DNA of 64,000 nt, taken from contig NZ_PPTF01000015.1 of NCBI RefSeq assembly GCF_002902845.1, forward strand, positions 1 through 64,000, written 5' to 3'. The position numbers and the translations under genes are program-made. The DNA comes from Chromobacterium sinusclupearum. GTDB taxonomy: Bacteria; Pseudomonadota; Gammaproteobacteria; Burkholderiales; Chromobacteriaceae. Shown one piece after another: positions 1 to 9,589 of the stretch (within the stretch, counting starts at the first letter, position 1; each line of letters begins with the position of its first letter). Under the pieces are notes generated by a model. The model saw nothing but the letters and a program-made list of their open reading frames with translations. It was not told where the DNA came from and did not search any database.

Positions 1-450
1 GCAGGGCCGGGCGCCTTTCGCGCCGACTCTTCGTTGTTCCGCGCTGGCAGAGAATGACTATGCGGCGCGCGAAACGCCTCGATTCGTCGCAAAATGCATC
101 CCGGCGCGACCGCCCACCAAACGTCAACAGCCCCTATGGCAGCCGCCCATGCCTTGGCTTCAGTCTTGGATTCAAATGCAAAACCGCTGTTGCGCGAGCC
201 GGCATGCCGCGCTGGTTGCAACTTTTATTGCCGTCCAATTGTCGCGCCTTTCGCTGCCCTGGAGGCGGCTGGGCTGACAGCCTGACGGGCGAAATATATC
301 GTTCGCCTTTCATCTGCACGCCCCAAGGCGCCATCCTCGCATCCCGTCGCCCGGTGAAATCCCATATAGCGTAAAATAGCGGCCTATTGAATGCTGATGC
401 GGGCATGCGCCACGCGTTCCTGCGATTTTTGAACGGAAATACCCATACCC
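1..450. other. Gene-free stretch upstream of hsdM
   Basis: No ORF here has a convincing start or family resemblance; the short frames look like chance frames in GC-rich DNA. A small inverted repeat lies at 288-307 (GGCGAA, 8-base loop, TTCGCC, then TTTC), possibly a weak terminator for a gene left of the window. A TAAAAT hexamer near 371 could be a -10 box for hsdM, but no good -35 is visible. Confidence 0.4.
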
Positions 451-2004
451 ATGCTTGACGATATCAAGAAGACCCTCTGGGCCGCGGCTGACAAGCTGCG
501 CGCCAATATGGATGCCGCCGAATACAAGCACCTCGTCCTTGGCCTTATCTTCCTCAAGTACATCTCCGACACTTTCGCCGCCCGGCAGGCCGAATTGAAG
601 AAGCGCTTCGCCGACGAGAGCGACGAATACTTCCTGCACGATTGCGATGATGAGCTGCTGGCGGAAGAGCTGGACGACCGGGACTACTACACGGCGGTGA
701 ACGTCTTCTGGGTGCCGGAAGCGGCCCGCTGGGAAAACTTGCGCGCCGCGGCCAAACAAACCGATATCGGCAAACGGGTGGATAATGCCCTGGCCGAAAT
801 CGAGGGCGAGAATCCCAAGCTCAAGGGCATTCTGGACAAGCGCTACGCTCGCGCCCAACTGCCGGATGGCAAGCTGGGCGAGCTGGTGGATTTGATTTCC
901 ACCATCGGCTTTGGCGAAGATGCCAGCCAGGCGCGCGACGTGCTGGGCCAGGTCTACGAATACTTCCTCGGCCAGTTCGCCAGCGCCGAGGGCAAAAAGG
1001 GCGGCCAGTTCTACACCCCGGCCTCTATCGTCAAGACCCTGGTGGCCGTGCTGGCGCCGCACCACGGCAAGGTGTACGACCCCTGCTGCGGCTCCGGCGG
1101 CATGTTCGTGCAGTCGGAAAAATTCATCGAAGCCCACGGCGGCAAACTGGGCGACGTGTCCATCTACGGCCAGGAATCCAACCCCACCACCTGGCGGCTG
1201 GCGGCGATGAACCTGGCCATTCGCGGCATAGACTACAACCTGGGCCGCGAGCCCGGCGACACCTTCACCCGCAACCAGCACCCGGACCTGCGCGCCGACT
1301 TCATCCTGGCCAACCCGCCGTTCAATATCAGCGACTGGTGGCACGGCAGCCTGGAAGGCGACCCGCGCTGGGCATACGGCACGCCGCCGCAAGGCAACGC
1401 CAACTACGCCTGGCTGCAGCACATGCTGCACCACCTCAAGCAGAATGGCCGCGCCGGCATCGTGCTGGCCAACGGCAGCATGTCCTCCAGTCAGAACAGC
1501 GAAGGCGTCATCCGCGCCGCCATGGTGGACGCGGACGTGGTGGAAGTGATGATTGCCCTACCCGGCCAATTGTTCTTCAACACCCAGATTCCCGCCTGCC
1601 TATGGTTCCTGGCCAAGCAGAAAACCACCCGCCAGGGCGAAGTGCTGTTCATCGACGCGCGCAAGTTGGGGACGATGATTTCGCGGGTGCAGGCCGAGCT
1701 GACCGACGACACCATAGAGCGCATCGCCCAGACCGTCGCCGCCTGGCGCGGCGAGGCCGAGGCTGGCGAGTATCAAGACATCCCCGGCTACTGCCGCAGC
1801 GTCAAGCTGGCCGAAATTGCCGAGCACGGCCATGTGCTGACACCGGGCCGCTATGTCGGCGCAGAAGAAGTGGAAGACGACGACGAAGCCTTTGCCGACA
1901 AGATGCAGAAGCTGACAGAACAACTGGGCGAGCAGATGGCCAAGGGTGCGGAACTGGATGCCTTGATTCGTCAGAAGCTGGGGGGGCTGGGGTATGAGTT
2001 CTGA
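451..2004 (+). CDS. hsdM: Type I restriction-modification system, DNA methyltransferase subunit HsdM
   Basis: This 517-residue protein is the N6-adenine methyltransferase subunit of a type I restriction-modification enzyme. It transfers methyl groups from S-adenosylmethionine to adenine at the site chosen by HsdS. The SAM-binding motif [10 protein letters not shown] lies at residues 210-219 and the catalytic NPPF motif at 288-291. An N-terminal helical HsdM domain precedes them. The length is normal for the family. The stop codon overlaps the hsdS start, so the two are translationally coupled, which fits the M2S stoichiometry. The Shine-Dalgarno before ATG 451 is weak. Confidence 0.97.
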   Translation: MLDDIKKTLWAAADKLRANMDAAEYKHLVLGLIFLKYISDTFAARQAELKKRFADESDEYFLHDCDDELLAEELDDRDYYTAVNVFWVPEAARWENLRAAAKQTDIGKRVDNALAEIEGENPKLKGILDKRYARAQLPDGKLGELVDLISTIGFGEDASQARDVLGQVYEYFLGQFASAEGKKGGQFYTPASIVKTLVAVLAPHHGKVYDPCCGSGGMFVQSEKFIEAHGGKLGDVSIYGQESNPTTWRLAAMNLAIRGIDYNLGREPGDTFTRNQHPDLRADFILANPPFNISDWWHGSLEGDPRWAYGTPPQGNANYAWLQHMLHHLKQNGRAGIVLANGSMSSSQNSEGVIRAAMVDADVVEVMIALPGQLFFNTQIPACLWFLAKQKTTRQGEVLFIDARKLGTMISRVQAELTDDTIERIAQTVAAWRGEAEAGEYQDIPGYCRSVKLAEIAEHGHVLTPGRYVGAEEVEDDDEAFADKMQKLTEQLGEQMAKGAELDALIRQKLGGLGYEF

Positions 2005-3337
2005 GTGGAAAGAAAGCACCATAGGAGCGGTATGTAGTCGCGTTTTCTCTGGAGGCACACCGGCCTCCACCAAGTCTGAATACTACGGCGGAGATATTCC
2101 TTGGCTTCGAACCAAGGAGGTTAACTATACGAAAATTTACTCCACAGAAGAAACCATTTCAGAAGCAGGCCTTGCCGCTTCCTCGGCAAAGATAGTTCCC
2201 GTAAATTCCGTTGTCGTTGCGATGTACGGCAATGGGGATACTGCCGGCCGAGTGGCAATCACCAAGGTTCCTTTGACGACAAATCAAGCTTGCTGCAACC
2301 TGGTAATTGACCCATCTAAAGCAGATTACAGGTTCATCTACTATTACCTTAAAGCAAGCTACAAGGCGCTTGTCGACTTAAAGAACGGCGGTGCTCAACA
2401 AAACCTAAATGGCAAGCTAATCAAGTCGTTTCCGATTCAAGTTCCTGAGGTGGAAGTTCAAAGGGAAATTGGAAGTTTCCTTGAGTCCCTTGATGACCGC
2501 ATCACCCTCCTGCGCGAAACCAACGCCACGCTGGAAGCCATCGCCCAAGCCTTGTTCAAATCCTGGTTTGTCGATTTCGACCCCGTGCGCGCCAAAATGG
2601 AAGGCCGCGCCCCGGAAGGCATGGACGAAGCCACGGCGGCGCTGTTCCCGGATGGATTCGAGGAGTCGGAGCTGGGGCTGGTGCCGAGGGGGTGGCGGTT
2701 GATTCGATTCGGGCAGCTTCTTTCCCATACCATCGGTGGTGATTGGGGAAGTGAGGAGCCGGACGCCAAAAATGAGATGAGAGTGGCAATTATTCGAGGA
2801 ACTGATATTCCAGACTTACAGCGTGGAGCAGATAGTCGAGTTCCAATTCGATATACCTCTGCCAAGAAGCTGGCGACTCGAAAGCTCCAAGCCGGAGATA
2901 TTGTCTTGGAGGTTTCTGGTGGTAGCAAAGACCAGCCGACTGGTCGTTCCTTATTTTTAACAGAAGGCCTGCTCCAACAGTTCGACTGCCCAGTAGAGCC
3001 TGCAAGTTTCTGTAGGTTGTTGCGCCCCCAATCCGAACACATTGGGATTCTCTTAGGGCAACACCTTACCTACATTTATGCACAAGGGAAAACTTGGGAA
3101 TATCAAAACCAGAGCACTGGCATAGCCAATTTCCAAACAACTCACTTCCTTGAGGCGGAGCCTGTTGCGGTTCCATCTGATGAGGTTCTTTCTGCATTTG
3201 CCAGTATCGTGTGCCCAATGATTGACCGTAGCCATCTGACCCAAGTGCAACGGTTGGCAGAAATTCGCGACACCCTTCTCCCCCGCCTGATTTCCGGCCA
3301 ACTCCGCCTGCCCGAGGCGGAAGCGCTCATTGCCTGA
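1994..3337 (+). CDS. hsdS: Type I restriction-modification system, specificity subunit HsdS
   Basis: HsdS selects the DNA target of the HsdM/HsdR complex. The 447 residues show the two-repeat layout: a target-recognition domain (about 1-155), a conserved helical spacer (about 160-220, including [12 protein letters not shown]), a second recognition domain (about 225-405) and a C-terminal conserved region ending in [11 protein letters not shown]. The ATG overlaps the hsdM stop by 11 bases. Both recognition domains have visibly more A/T-rich codons than the spacer and than hsdM/hsdR, as expected where recognition domains are exchanged by recombination. The target sequence cannot be read from the gene. 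Confidence 0.96.
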   Translation: MSSEWKESTIGAVCSRVFSGGTPASTKSEYYGGDIPWLRTKEVNYTKIYSTEETISEAGLAASSAKIVPVNSVVVAMYGNGDTAGRVAITKVPLTTNQACCNLVIDPSKADYRFIYYYLKASYKALVDLKNGGAQQNLNGKLIKSFPIQVPEVEVQREIGSFLESLDDRITLLRETNATLEAIAQALFKSWFVDFDPVRAKMEGRAPEGMDEATAALFPDGFEESELGLVPRGWRLIRFGQLLSHTIGGDWGSEEPDAKNEMRVAIIRGTDIPDLQRGADSRVPIRYTSAKKLATRKLQAGDIVLEVSGGSKDQPTGRSLFLTEGLLQQFDCPVEPASFCRLLRPQSEHIGILLGQHLTYIYAQGKTWEYQNQSTGIANFQTTHFLEAEPVAVPSDEVLSAFASIVCPMIDRSHLTQVQRLAEIRDTLLPRLISGQLRLPEAEALIA

Positions 3338-3344
3338 GAACACC

Positions 3345-6300
3345 ATGACCGAAGACCAACTGGAACAGGAAACCCTAGGCTGGCTGGAAGACGTCGGCTA
3401 CACCCGTCTGTTTGGCCCGGACCTGGCGCCGGAAGGCCCTGATTGCGAGCGGGCCGACTACCGCCAGGTGCTGTTGCTGGAGCGGCTGCGTAGCGCCATG
3501 GCCCGGCTCAACCCGGGCATTCCGCTGGCGGCGCGCGAGGATGCGCTGCGCCAGGTGCAGGAGCTGGGCATCCCAGCCCTACTGTCCGCTAACCGCCGTT
3601 TCCACCAGTTGCTGGTGGGCGGGGTGCCGGTGGAGGTGCAGAAAGACGGCGAAATGCGCGGCGACTTTGTGCGCCTCATCGACTGGGCCAACCCGGCCGC
3701 CAATGAATGGCTGGCGGTGAACCAATTCGCCATCAAGGGGCCGCGCCACAGCCGCCGCCCGGACATCATTCTGTTTGTGAATGGCTTGCCGCTGGCGCTG
3801 CTGGAGCTGAAGAACCCGGCGGATGAAAACGCCGATATCTGGAAAGCCTACGAGCAGATTCAGACCTACAAGGAACAGATACCGGATGTTTTCCAGTACA
3901 ACGAAATCCTGGTGATTGCCGATGGTTCCGAAGCCCGCATGGGTTCGCTGTCGGCCAATGCCGAGCGCTATATGCAGTGGCGCACCATCGATGGCGTCAC
4001 GCTGGACCCGCTGGGGCAGTTCAACGAACTGGAAACTCTGGTGCGCGGCGTGCTGGCGCCGGCCTATCTGCTCGATTATCTGCGCTTCTTCGTGCTGTTT
4101 GAGGATGACGGCAAGCTGGTGAAGAAGATTGCCGGCTACCACCAGTTTCACGCGGTGCGCGCCGCCATTCAGCAGGTGGTGATGTCTTCCCGCCCCGGCG
4201 GCAGCCACAAGGGCGGCGTGGTGTGGCATACCCAGGGCAGCGGCAAGAGCATCACCATGACCTGTTTCGCCGCGCGGGTGATGCAGGACGCCGCGATGGA
4301 AAACCCAACCATCGTGGTGATTACCGACCGCAACGACCTGGACGGGCAGCTGTTTGGCGTGTTCTCGCTGGCGCAGGACCTGCTGCGGGAGCAGCCGGTG
4401 CAGGTAGCCACACGCCAGGACTTGCGCGCCAAGCTGGCCAACCGGCCTTCCGGCGGCATTGTGTTCGCCACCATCCAGAAGTTCATGCCCGGCGAGGATG
4501 AAGACAGCTTCCCCATGCTGTCCGACCGCCGCAATATCGTGGTCATCGCCGACGAGGCGCATCGCACCCAGTATGGCTTTGAGGCCAAGCTCAAGACGCT
4601 GAAGGCCCCGAAAACCGCCGCCAATGACGATAAGCTCCAGCGGGCGGCCGAGCCGCACGCCGTGTATCAGGTGGGTTATGCCCAGCATCTGCGCGATGCC
4701 TTGCCCAACGCCACCTTCGTCGCTTTCACCGGCACGCCGGTGTCCAGCGAGGACCGCGACACCCGGGCGGTGTTTGGCGACTATATCCACGTCTACGACA
4801 TGCAGCAGGCCAAGGAGGACGGCGCCACGGTGGCCATCTACTTTGAATCCCGCCTGGCCAAGCTGTCGCTCAAGGCGGACGAGCTGCCGTTGATAGACGA
4901 GGAAGTGGACGAGCTGGCCGAGGATGAAGAGGAAAGCCAGCAGGCCAAGTTGAAGAGCCGCTGGGCGGCCCTGGAAAAGGTGGTTGGCGCGGAACCGCGC
5001 ATCGAAGCGGTGGCGGCGGACCTGGTGGCCCACTACGAGGAACGCTGCAAGGCGCAGAACGGCAAGGCCATGGTGGTGGCCATGAGCCGCGACATCTGTG
5101 TCCACCTCTACAACGAAATCATCAGGCTGCGTCCGGACTGGCATGATGCCGACCCGGAAAAAGGCGTCATCAAGATTGTGATGACCGGCTCGGCCAGCGA
5201 CAAAGCGCTGCTGCGGCCGCACATCTACAACCATCAAACCAAGAAACGCCTGGAAAAACGCTTCAAAGACCCCGCCGACCCTTTGCGCCTGGTCATCGTG
5301 CGCGACATGTGGCTCACCGGCTTCGACGCGCCTTGCGTGCATACCCTGTATGTGGACAAGCCGATGAAGGGCCACAACCTGATGCAGGCCATCGCGCGGG
5401 TCAACCGGGTGTTCAAGGACAAGCAAGGCGGCCTGGTGGTGGACTATATCGGCATCGCCAACGAGCTGAAATCGGCGCTCAAGGAATACACCGCTAGCAA
5501 TGGCCGCGGCAAGCCGACCGTGGATGCCGCCGAAGCCTATGCCATCCTGGCGGAGAAGCTCGACATCCTGCAGAGCATGCTGCATGGCTACGACTATAGC
5601 GACTTCCTGACGGCGGGCCACAAATGCTTGGCCGGCGCAGCCAACCATATTCTGGGGCTGGAGGATGGCAAGAAGCGCTTCGCCGATGCCGCGCTGGCGA
5701 TGAGCAAGGCCTTCACGCTGTGCTGCACGCTGGACGAAGCCAAGGCCCTGCGCGAGGAAGTGGCGTTCATGCAGGCGGTCAAGGTCATTCTGACCAAGCG
5801 CGATATCAGCCAGCAGAAGCGCGCCGATGAAGAGCGGGAGCTGGCTATCCGCCAAATCATCGGCTCGGCGGTGGTGTCCGACGAAGTGGTGGATGTCTTC
5901 GAAGCCGTTGGCCTCGATAAACCCAATATTGGCATCCTGGATGAAGCCTTTCTGGCGGAGGTGCGCAATCTGCCTGAGCGCAACCTGGCGGTAGAGCTGC
6001 TGGAGCGCCTGCTGGAAGGCGAAGTGAAAAGCCGCTTCTCCGGCAACGTGGTGCAGGAGAAGAAGTTCTCCGAAATGCTGGCTAATGTGGTGAAGCGCTA
6101 CCAGAACCGCTCCATTGAAACGGCTCAGGTCATCGAGGAACTCATCGAGATGGCCAAGAAGTTTCATGAAGCGGCCAACCGCAGCGAAGCGTTGGGCTTG
6201 TCTGAAGATGAAATCCGCTTTTACGACGCCCTTGCCAACAACGAGTCCGCGGTGCGCGAGCTGACGGACGAGACGCTGAAAAAGATTGCCCATGAACTGA

Positions 6301-6479
6301 CTGACAATCTGCGCAAAAACCTCACCGTGGACTGGTCGGCGCGCGAAAGCGTCCGCGCCAAGCTGAGGCTGATGGTGAAGCGGATTCTGCGCAAGTACAA
6401 GTATCCGCCGGACCAGCAGGACGGCGCCGTGGAGCTGGTGCTGCAGCAGGCGCAAGCCCTGGGTGAAGCGTGGATTTGA
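3345..6479 (+). CDS. hsdR: Type I restriction-modification system, endonuclease/translocase subunit HsdR
   Basis: HsdR is the ATP-driven DNA translocase and nuclease. The N-terminal PD-(D/E)xK nuclease shows D140 and E154-L-K156. The helicase motor has Walker A GSGKS at 298-302 and DEAH at 403-406, followed by a second RecA-like domain and a helical C-terminus. I chose ATG 3345 (1044 residues); the frame is also open from a TTG at 3330 inside hsdS, but the ATG gives the usual [12 protein letters not shown] beginning. It lies 7 bases after the hsdS stop, completing an hsdMSR operon. No frameshift is seen, so the enzyme should be intact. Confidence 0.96.
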   Translation: MTEDQLEQETLGWLEDVGYTRLFGPDLAPEGPDCERADYRQVLLLERLRSAMARLNPGIPLAAREDALRQVQELGIPALLSANRRFHQLLVGGVPVEVQKDGEMRGDFVRLIDWANPAANEWLAVNQFAIKGPRHSRRPDIILFVNGLPLALLELKNPADENADIWKAYEQIQTYKEQIPDVFQYNEILVIADGSEARMGSLSANAERYMQWRTIDGVTLDPLGQFNELETLVRGVLAPAYLLDYLRFFVLFEDDGKLVKKIAGYHQFHAVRAAIQQVVMSSRPGGSHKGGVVWHTQGSGKSITMTCFAARVMQDAAMENPTIVVITDRNDLDGQLFGVFSLAQDLLREQPVQVATRQDLRAKLANRPSGGIVFATIQKFMPGEDEDSFPMLSDRRNIVVIADEAHRTQYGFEAKLKTLKAPKTAANDDKLQRAAEPHAVYQVGYAQHLRDALPNATFVAFTGTPVSSEDRDTRAVFGDYIHVYDMQQAKEDGATVAIYFESRLAKLSLKADELPLIDEEVDELAEDEEESQQAKLKSRWAALEKVVGAEPRIEAVAADLVAHYEERCKAQNGKAMVVAMSRDICVHLYNEIIRLRPDWHDADPEKGVIKIVMTGSASDKALLRPHIYNHQTKKRLEKRFKDPADPLRLVIVRDMWLTGFDAPCVHTLYVDKPMKGHNLMQAIARVNRVFKDKQGGLVVDYIGIANELKSALKEYTASNGRGKPTVDAAEAYAILAEKLDILQSMLHGYDYSDFLTAGHKCLAGAANHILGLEDGKKRFADAALAMSKAFTLCCTLDEAKALREEVAFMQAVKVILTKRDISQQKRADEERELAIRQIIGSAVVSDEVVDVFEAVGLDKPNIGILDEAFLAEVRNLPERNLAVELLERLLEGEVKSRFSGNVVQEKKFSEMLANVVKRYQNRSIETAQVIEELIEMAKKFHEAANRSEALGLSEDEIRFYDALANNESAVRELTDETLKKIAHELTDNLRKNLTVDWSARESVRAKLRLMVKRILRKYKYPPDQQDGAVELVLQQAQALGEAWI

Positions 6480-6518
6480 TGCGGGCTGTTGTGAAAATAA
6501 TGTCAAAAAAGGATTGCT

Positions 6519-7514
6519 ATGGGCTCAACCTGGCTCGTGCGCGCCGATAGTGGCGGCCGTCTTGCTCCGGAATTCAAATCCAGGGCCATCGTCGCCATTG
6601 GCTGGATTGAAGCGGGGAATACCTTGGACCTTGTCACACGCGAAGACTTTTCGCAGCGTATGGCAGAGGCTTACCCGGAGGATTCAAAGCCCAAACAGCG
6701 CAGCGCCGCAGGGCAGGTGTTCCGGTTTGTGCGCGAAGTGCAAGTCGGCGACCAAGTGGTGACCTACGACAGTGCCCGCCGTCTTTATCTGGTTGGCAGG
6801 ATTGTCAGCGCCGCACGGTATGACGCCACCCTGTTTGAGGGGGAGTTTCCGACCTACCGCCAGATTGAGTGGCTGCACGAGGTGGCGCGGGATGACTTGA
6901 CGGTCAAGGCCAAGAACTCGCTGGGTTCGACATTGACCCTCTTCAAGGTCTCGGCAGAAATCTACCGTGAGTTTGAAGCCCTGATGGGCGGCGGGCAGCC
7001 ACAACAAGCAAGCGAGGAAGACGAGGGGCTTGAGGAAGAGGACCTCCTGCAGGATTTGCAAGCAAGGTCCCTCGAGTTCATCAAAGACCGGGTGAGCAAA
7101 CTCGATTGGGAGCAGATGCAGGACCTGACGGCAGGGTTGCTGCGTGCTATGGGGTATAAAACCCGCGTGTCGCCCTCGGGGCCCGACCGCGGGAAGGATA
7201 TTGTTGCTTCGCCGGATGGCTTCGGTTTTGAACAGCCACGCATCATCGTCGAGGTGAAGCATCGTCGCGGCCAGATGGGGACACAGGAAGTGCGTGGTTT
7301 TCTGGCCGTCATCCGGCACCCTGGGGACAAGGGTTTGTACGTCAGCACTGGTGGGTTCTCACGTGAAGCCTATTACGAGGCCGAACGCGCAAATAACCCC
7401 ATCACATTGATGGACCTGGATGACCTTGTCGAGGCCATCCTCGAACACTATGAGGCGATGGACCTGGAAACGCGCGTGCTGTTGCCGCTGAAACGGGTTT
7501 ACTGGCCGGCCTGA
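6519..7514 (+). CDS. Mrr-family restriction endonuclease with N-terminal beta-rich domain
   Basis: The C-terminal half (about 190-331) is an Mrr-type PD-(D/E)xK nuclease: GLLRAMGY followed by D227 (GKDIV) and E245-V-K247, the expected metal-binding residues. The N-terminal 140 residues, including GDQVVTYDSARRLYLVGR, look like a compact beta-rich EVE/PUA-like domain, a fold that in other restriction systems reads modified bases; this assignment is inference. A run of Glu separates the two parts. An AAGGA site precedes ATG 6519. It follows hsdR by 39 bases on the same strand and may be co-transcribed. Mrr enzymes cut methylated foreign DNA. Confidence 0.8.
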   Translation: MGSTWLVRADSGGRLAPEFKSRAIVAIGWIEAGNTLDLVTREDFSQRMAEAYPEDSKPKQRSAAGQVFRFVREVQVGDQVVTYDSARRLYLVGRIVSAARYDATLFEGEFPTYRQIEWLHEVARDDLTVKAKNSLGSTLTLFKVSAEIYREFEALMGGGQPQQASEEDEGLEEEDLLQDLQARSLEFIKDRVSKLDWEQMQDLTAGLLRAMGYKTRVSPSGPDRGKDIVASPDGFGFEQPRIIVEVKHRRGQMGTQEVRGFLAVIRHPGDKGLYVSTGGFSREAYYEAERANNPITLMDLDDLVEAILEHYEAMDLETRVLLPLKRVYWPA

Positions 7515-7516
7515 CT

Positions 7517-7951
7517 CTAGCCGGCAAGGATTAAATGCTCCCTGTGGCTGACCTTCTGTAGGTAATGCAGATGCGGCAGCTCGCCCGGGTAGCCGAGCCT
7601 GCATGCCTCCTGGCAAAGCGCCCAGGATTGCGTCCTGACACCATGAAGCCCTGGCTGCCGGGCAATGCGCTCTAGCGTGTCTGCCAGGACTGCGTAGTGG
7701 CGTTGCTGGGCTTGTGAGGTCAACAAGGCGTACAGCTCGGCCATCTCTTGTTTGGTGCGCCGCCAGGTCCAGGCTGTCCGTCCTCGAGCTTCGCGACGGA
7801 CCAGCTCGCAGCCAAGCCAAGTCAGCCGTGGCCTCGCGGTAACGGGTTTCAATGTCTCGGCCTCCAGCCCTGTGCCCTCGCTTGCCAGCAGCAGCCATTC
7901 CACCTGTCCCGCGCCCGCTGGCCAATACGCCTCTTCTTCCGCATCCATCAT
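7517..7951 (-). pseudogene. Headless hypothetical ORF, possible phage-derived remnant
   Basis: This 144-residue frame converges on the Mrr gene, ending 2 bases from its stop. It has no recognisable Shine-Dalgarno, and the frame stays open upstream of ATG 7951 back to a stop near 7990, reading QFKEIEIRTPTLGDMMDAEEEA. That beginning resembles phage tail assembly chaperone-like proteins, but the resemblance is weak and from memory. The rest is not recognised. The missing start suggests a 5'-truncated gene. The 180 bases between it and the tRNA-Thr terminator hold no gene. Confidence 0.4.
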
Positions 7952-8132
7952 GTCGCCCAGGGTGGGCGTGCGGATTTCGATTTCCTTGAACTGTCAGCTT
8001 GGCTTGGCTGTCTCCACCCGCGGCTTGAGAGCAGCACTGCCGAGGGGATTTTGCGCAGCCGTAGAGTGGGCGAGCGGCAGGATTGAGACTACGAAAAGCG
8101 AACTACTGACCGGGGGAAGTTTGGGATTTGCG

Positions 8133-8170
8133 GAAAAAACAAACGGGCCTTGTATCGCTACAAGGCCCGT
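8133..8170 (-). terminator. Rho-independent terminator of tRNA-Thr
   Basis: A perfect 12-bp stem (8143-8154 with 8159-8170, loop TCGC) is followed on the minus strand by TTTGTTTTTT. It sits 6 bases after the encoded CCA of tRNA-Thr. Confidence 0.9.
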
Positions 8171-8176
8171 GGAATA

Positions 8177-8252
8177 TGGTGCCGGCGGCAGGAATCGAAC
8201 TCGCGACCCCCTGATTACAAGTCAGGTGCTCTACCAACTGAGCTACACCGGC
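8177..8252 (-). tRNA. tRNA-Thr (anticodon TGT)
   Basis: A 76-nt cloverleaf on the minus strand. The acceptor stem GCCGGTG pairs with CGCCGGC, the anticodon loop CTTGTAA carries TGT, the T-loop reads GTTCGATTC and the 3' CCA is encoded. The 3' end faces the restriction-modification block, the orientation in which islands integrate at tRNA genes. Confidence 0.97.
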
Positions 8253-8298
8253 GAAGAGATGTGGATTATGCCTGTCCGTTTATTGGCTGACAAGAGGT

Positions 8299-8730
8299 TT
8301 AATGTTTTTTCTTGTGCTTTTGATGAGGATGGGTAGTTAACTTTTTGTTTTTATGCGCTTTGTGTTTATGCACCTTCGCCGGCCTATGCGCGTGTTTTTT
8401 TGCTTGGCGGGCCTTGGGCGCTTTGGCGGCGGAGTGGGCTGGCTTGGCCTTGGCGCGATGTTTCTTGGCTTCGTGCGTTTTCGCCGCGTGTTTTTTGCCA
8501 TGGGCCTTGCCAGATTTGGCATGCGTGCCTTTGGCTTTCGGCGCGCGCGTGGCTTTAGGGGCGCTGTGGGACGTCGCAGCCTTGGCGCGCGGCTGATGCA
8601 GCGGCTTGGCGGCAGGCGCCGGCTGAAAATCGCCAGGCAAGGGCTGATCTTCTGGTTCGGCGTGGCTTAGCGGGCTAGCAACGGCCAGGCCGATGGCGAT
8701 GAACGGACTGATGAGCTTGATCAGATTCAT
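8299..8730 (-). CDS. Secreted or periplasmic Lys/Ala/His-rich basic protein
   Basis: A 143-residue protein with a clear signal peptide (IKLISPFIAIGLAVASPLSHA, cleavage near residue 24) followed by a short Pro-rich stretch and a very basic low-complexity tail of AK, HK and KH steps ending HKKKH. The composition resembles histone H1-like tails, but the signal peptide places it outside the cytoplasm. It might bind polyanions (LPS, extracellular DNA) or metals; this is inference. No domain is recognised. The Shine-Dalgarno is weak. It is followed by tRNA-Thr on the same strand. Confidence 0.7.
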   Translation of the reverse strand: MNLIKLISPFIAIGLAVASPLSHAEPEDQPLPGDFQPAPAAKPLHQPRAKAATSHSAPKATRAPKAKGTHAKSGKAHGKKHAAKTHEAKKHRAKAKPAHSAAKAPKARQAKKHAHRPAKVHKHKAHKNKKLTTHPHQKHKKKH

Positions 8731-9037
8731 GTTTTTATCGGATTTTGTTGGTCATGGCTGACGAACTGGATCGCAGCGGTATCAGCCTATATTAGCATGA
8801 GTGCGGCGGGGGGCCAGGAGTCGGCCTCCTGAGGAGACTGCGGCTGGGATCGGCGTGGCGCATCTCATCGTGCCGCGCTTGCGTTACAGGCCAGGGGCCG
8901 ATGGCGGCCTCGTATGGCATGATCTTGCGATCATGCGCAAGGGCCGGCAAGCCAAACAGGCTGGCTGCCCATTGGACAACCAGCCTGTTTTGACTTTGCG
9001 CTGCGAACAAAACCGCGCAGACTATCTGAGCCAAGAC
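8731..9037. other. Intergenic region with two inverted repeats
   Basis: No gene is supported. A perfect 8-bp inverted repeat lies at 8917-8936 (GCATGATC, TTGC, GATCATGC). A longer hairpin lies near 8955-8993 (AAACAGGCTGG and its complement) and could end the adenosyltransferase operon on the minus strand, though its T-tract is short. Confidence 0.5.
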
Positions 9038-9589
9038 TCAGCGTTCCCTCCCCGGCTTCCACAACACATCCGGCACCCCGCCCTCGCGATTCAGATAGCG
9101 GGCCAGCACGAACAGGAAATCCGACAGTCGGTTCAGGTAGCGGCGCAAGGGCTGGGACAAGGTCTCTTCCCGCGCCAACGCGACGATGCTGCGCTCGGCG
9201 CGGCGGCAGATGGAGCGCGCCTGGTGGGCCAGCGCCGCCGTGCGCAGGCCGCCCGGCAGAATGAACTCCTTCAGCGGGCCCAGCTCTTCATTCATGAAGG
9301 CCACCAAGCCTTCCAGGGCCTGCACATGGCTGTCGGTGAGCGCGCTATAGCCCGGCACGGCCAGCTCCGATCCCAGATCGAACAGATCGTGCTGGATTTC
9401 CGCCAGCCATTGCGCCATCGGCTGCGGCGGTTGATCGGCCAACAACACGCCGATCACCGAGTTCAGCTCGTCCACGTCGCCCAATGCCTGAATCCGAGGG
9501 CTGTCCTTGGCCACGCGGCTGCCATCGCCGAGTCCGGTGGAGCCATCGTCGCCGGTTCGGGTCACAATATCCGACAATCGGTCGCTCAT
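9038..9589 (-). CDS. PduO-type ATP:cob(I)alamin adenosyltransferase
   Basis: This 183-residue enzyme transfers the 5'-deoxyadenosyl group of ATP to cob(I)alamin, making adenosylcobalamin. The N-terminal TRTGDDGSTGLGDG is the PduO/MMAB phosphate-binding signature, and RRAERSIV and LNRLSDFLFVLAR near the C-terminus are the other conserved helices. I start at ATG 9589, which gives the family length and overlaps the upstream stop in an ATGA arrangement; longer starts add an unrelated Arg-rich tail. It is the last gene of the pepA-holC-acidic protein run. Confidence 0.93.
   Translation of the reverse strand: MSDRLSDIVTRTGDDGSTGLGDGSRVAKDSPRIQALGDVDELNSVIGVLLADQPPQPMAQWLAEIQHDLFDLGSELAVPGYSALTDSHVQALEGLVAFMNEELGPLKEFILPGGLRTAALAHQARSICRRAERSIVALAREETLSQPLRRYLNRLSDFLFVLARYLNREGGVPDVLWKPGRER

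Noticed and set aside
310..1434. Long minus-strand ORF opposite hsdM
   Set aside because: It is antisense to a clear methyltransferase, with low-complexity Gly/Val/Ala composition and no motif; a GC-driven shadow frame.
3579..6506. 975-codon minus-strand ORF opposite hsdR
   Set aside because: Its His/Leu/Gln-rich composition is typical of the antisense frame of GC-rich genes; hsdR has all family motifs.
7359..7925. 188-codon minus-strand ORF overlapping the Mrr gene end
   Set aside because: It overlaps the Mrr coding region and has Arg/Ala/Gly-rich shadow composition; the neighbouring frame at 7517-7951 looks more protein-like.
8792..9034. 80-codon minus-strand ORF before the tRNA-Thr side gene
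   Set aside because: No Shine-Dalgarno, no motif and crossed by two inverted repeats.
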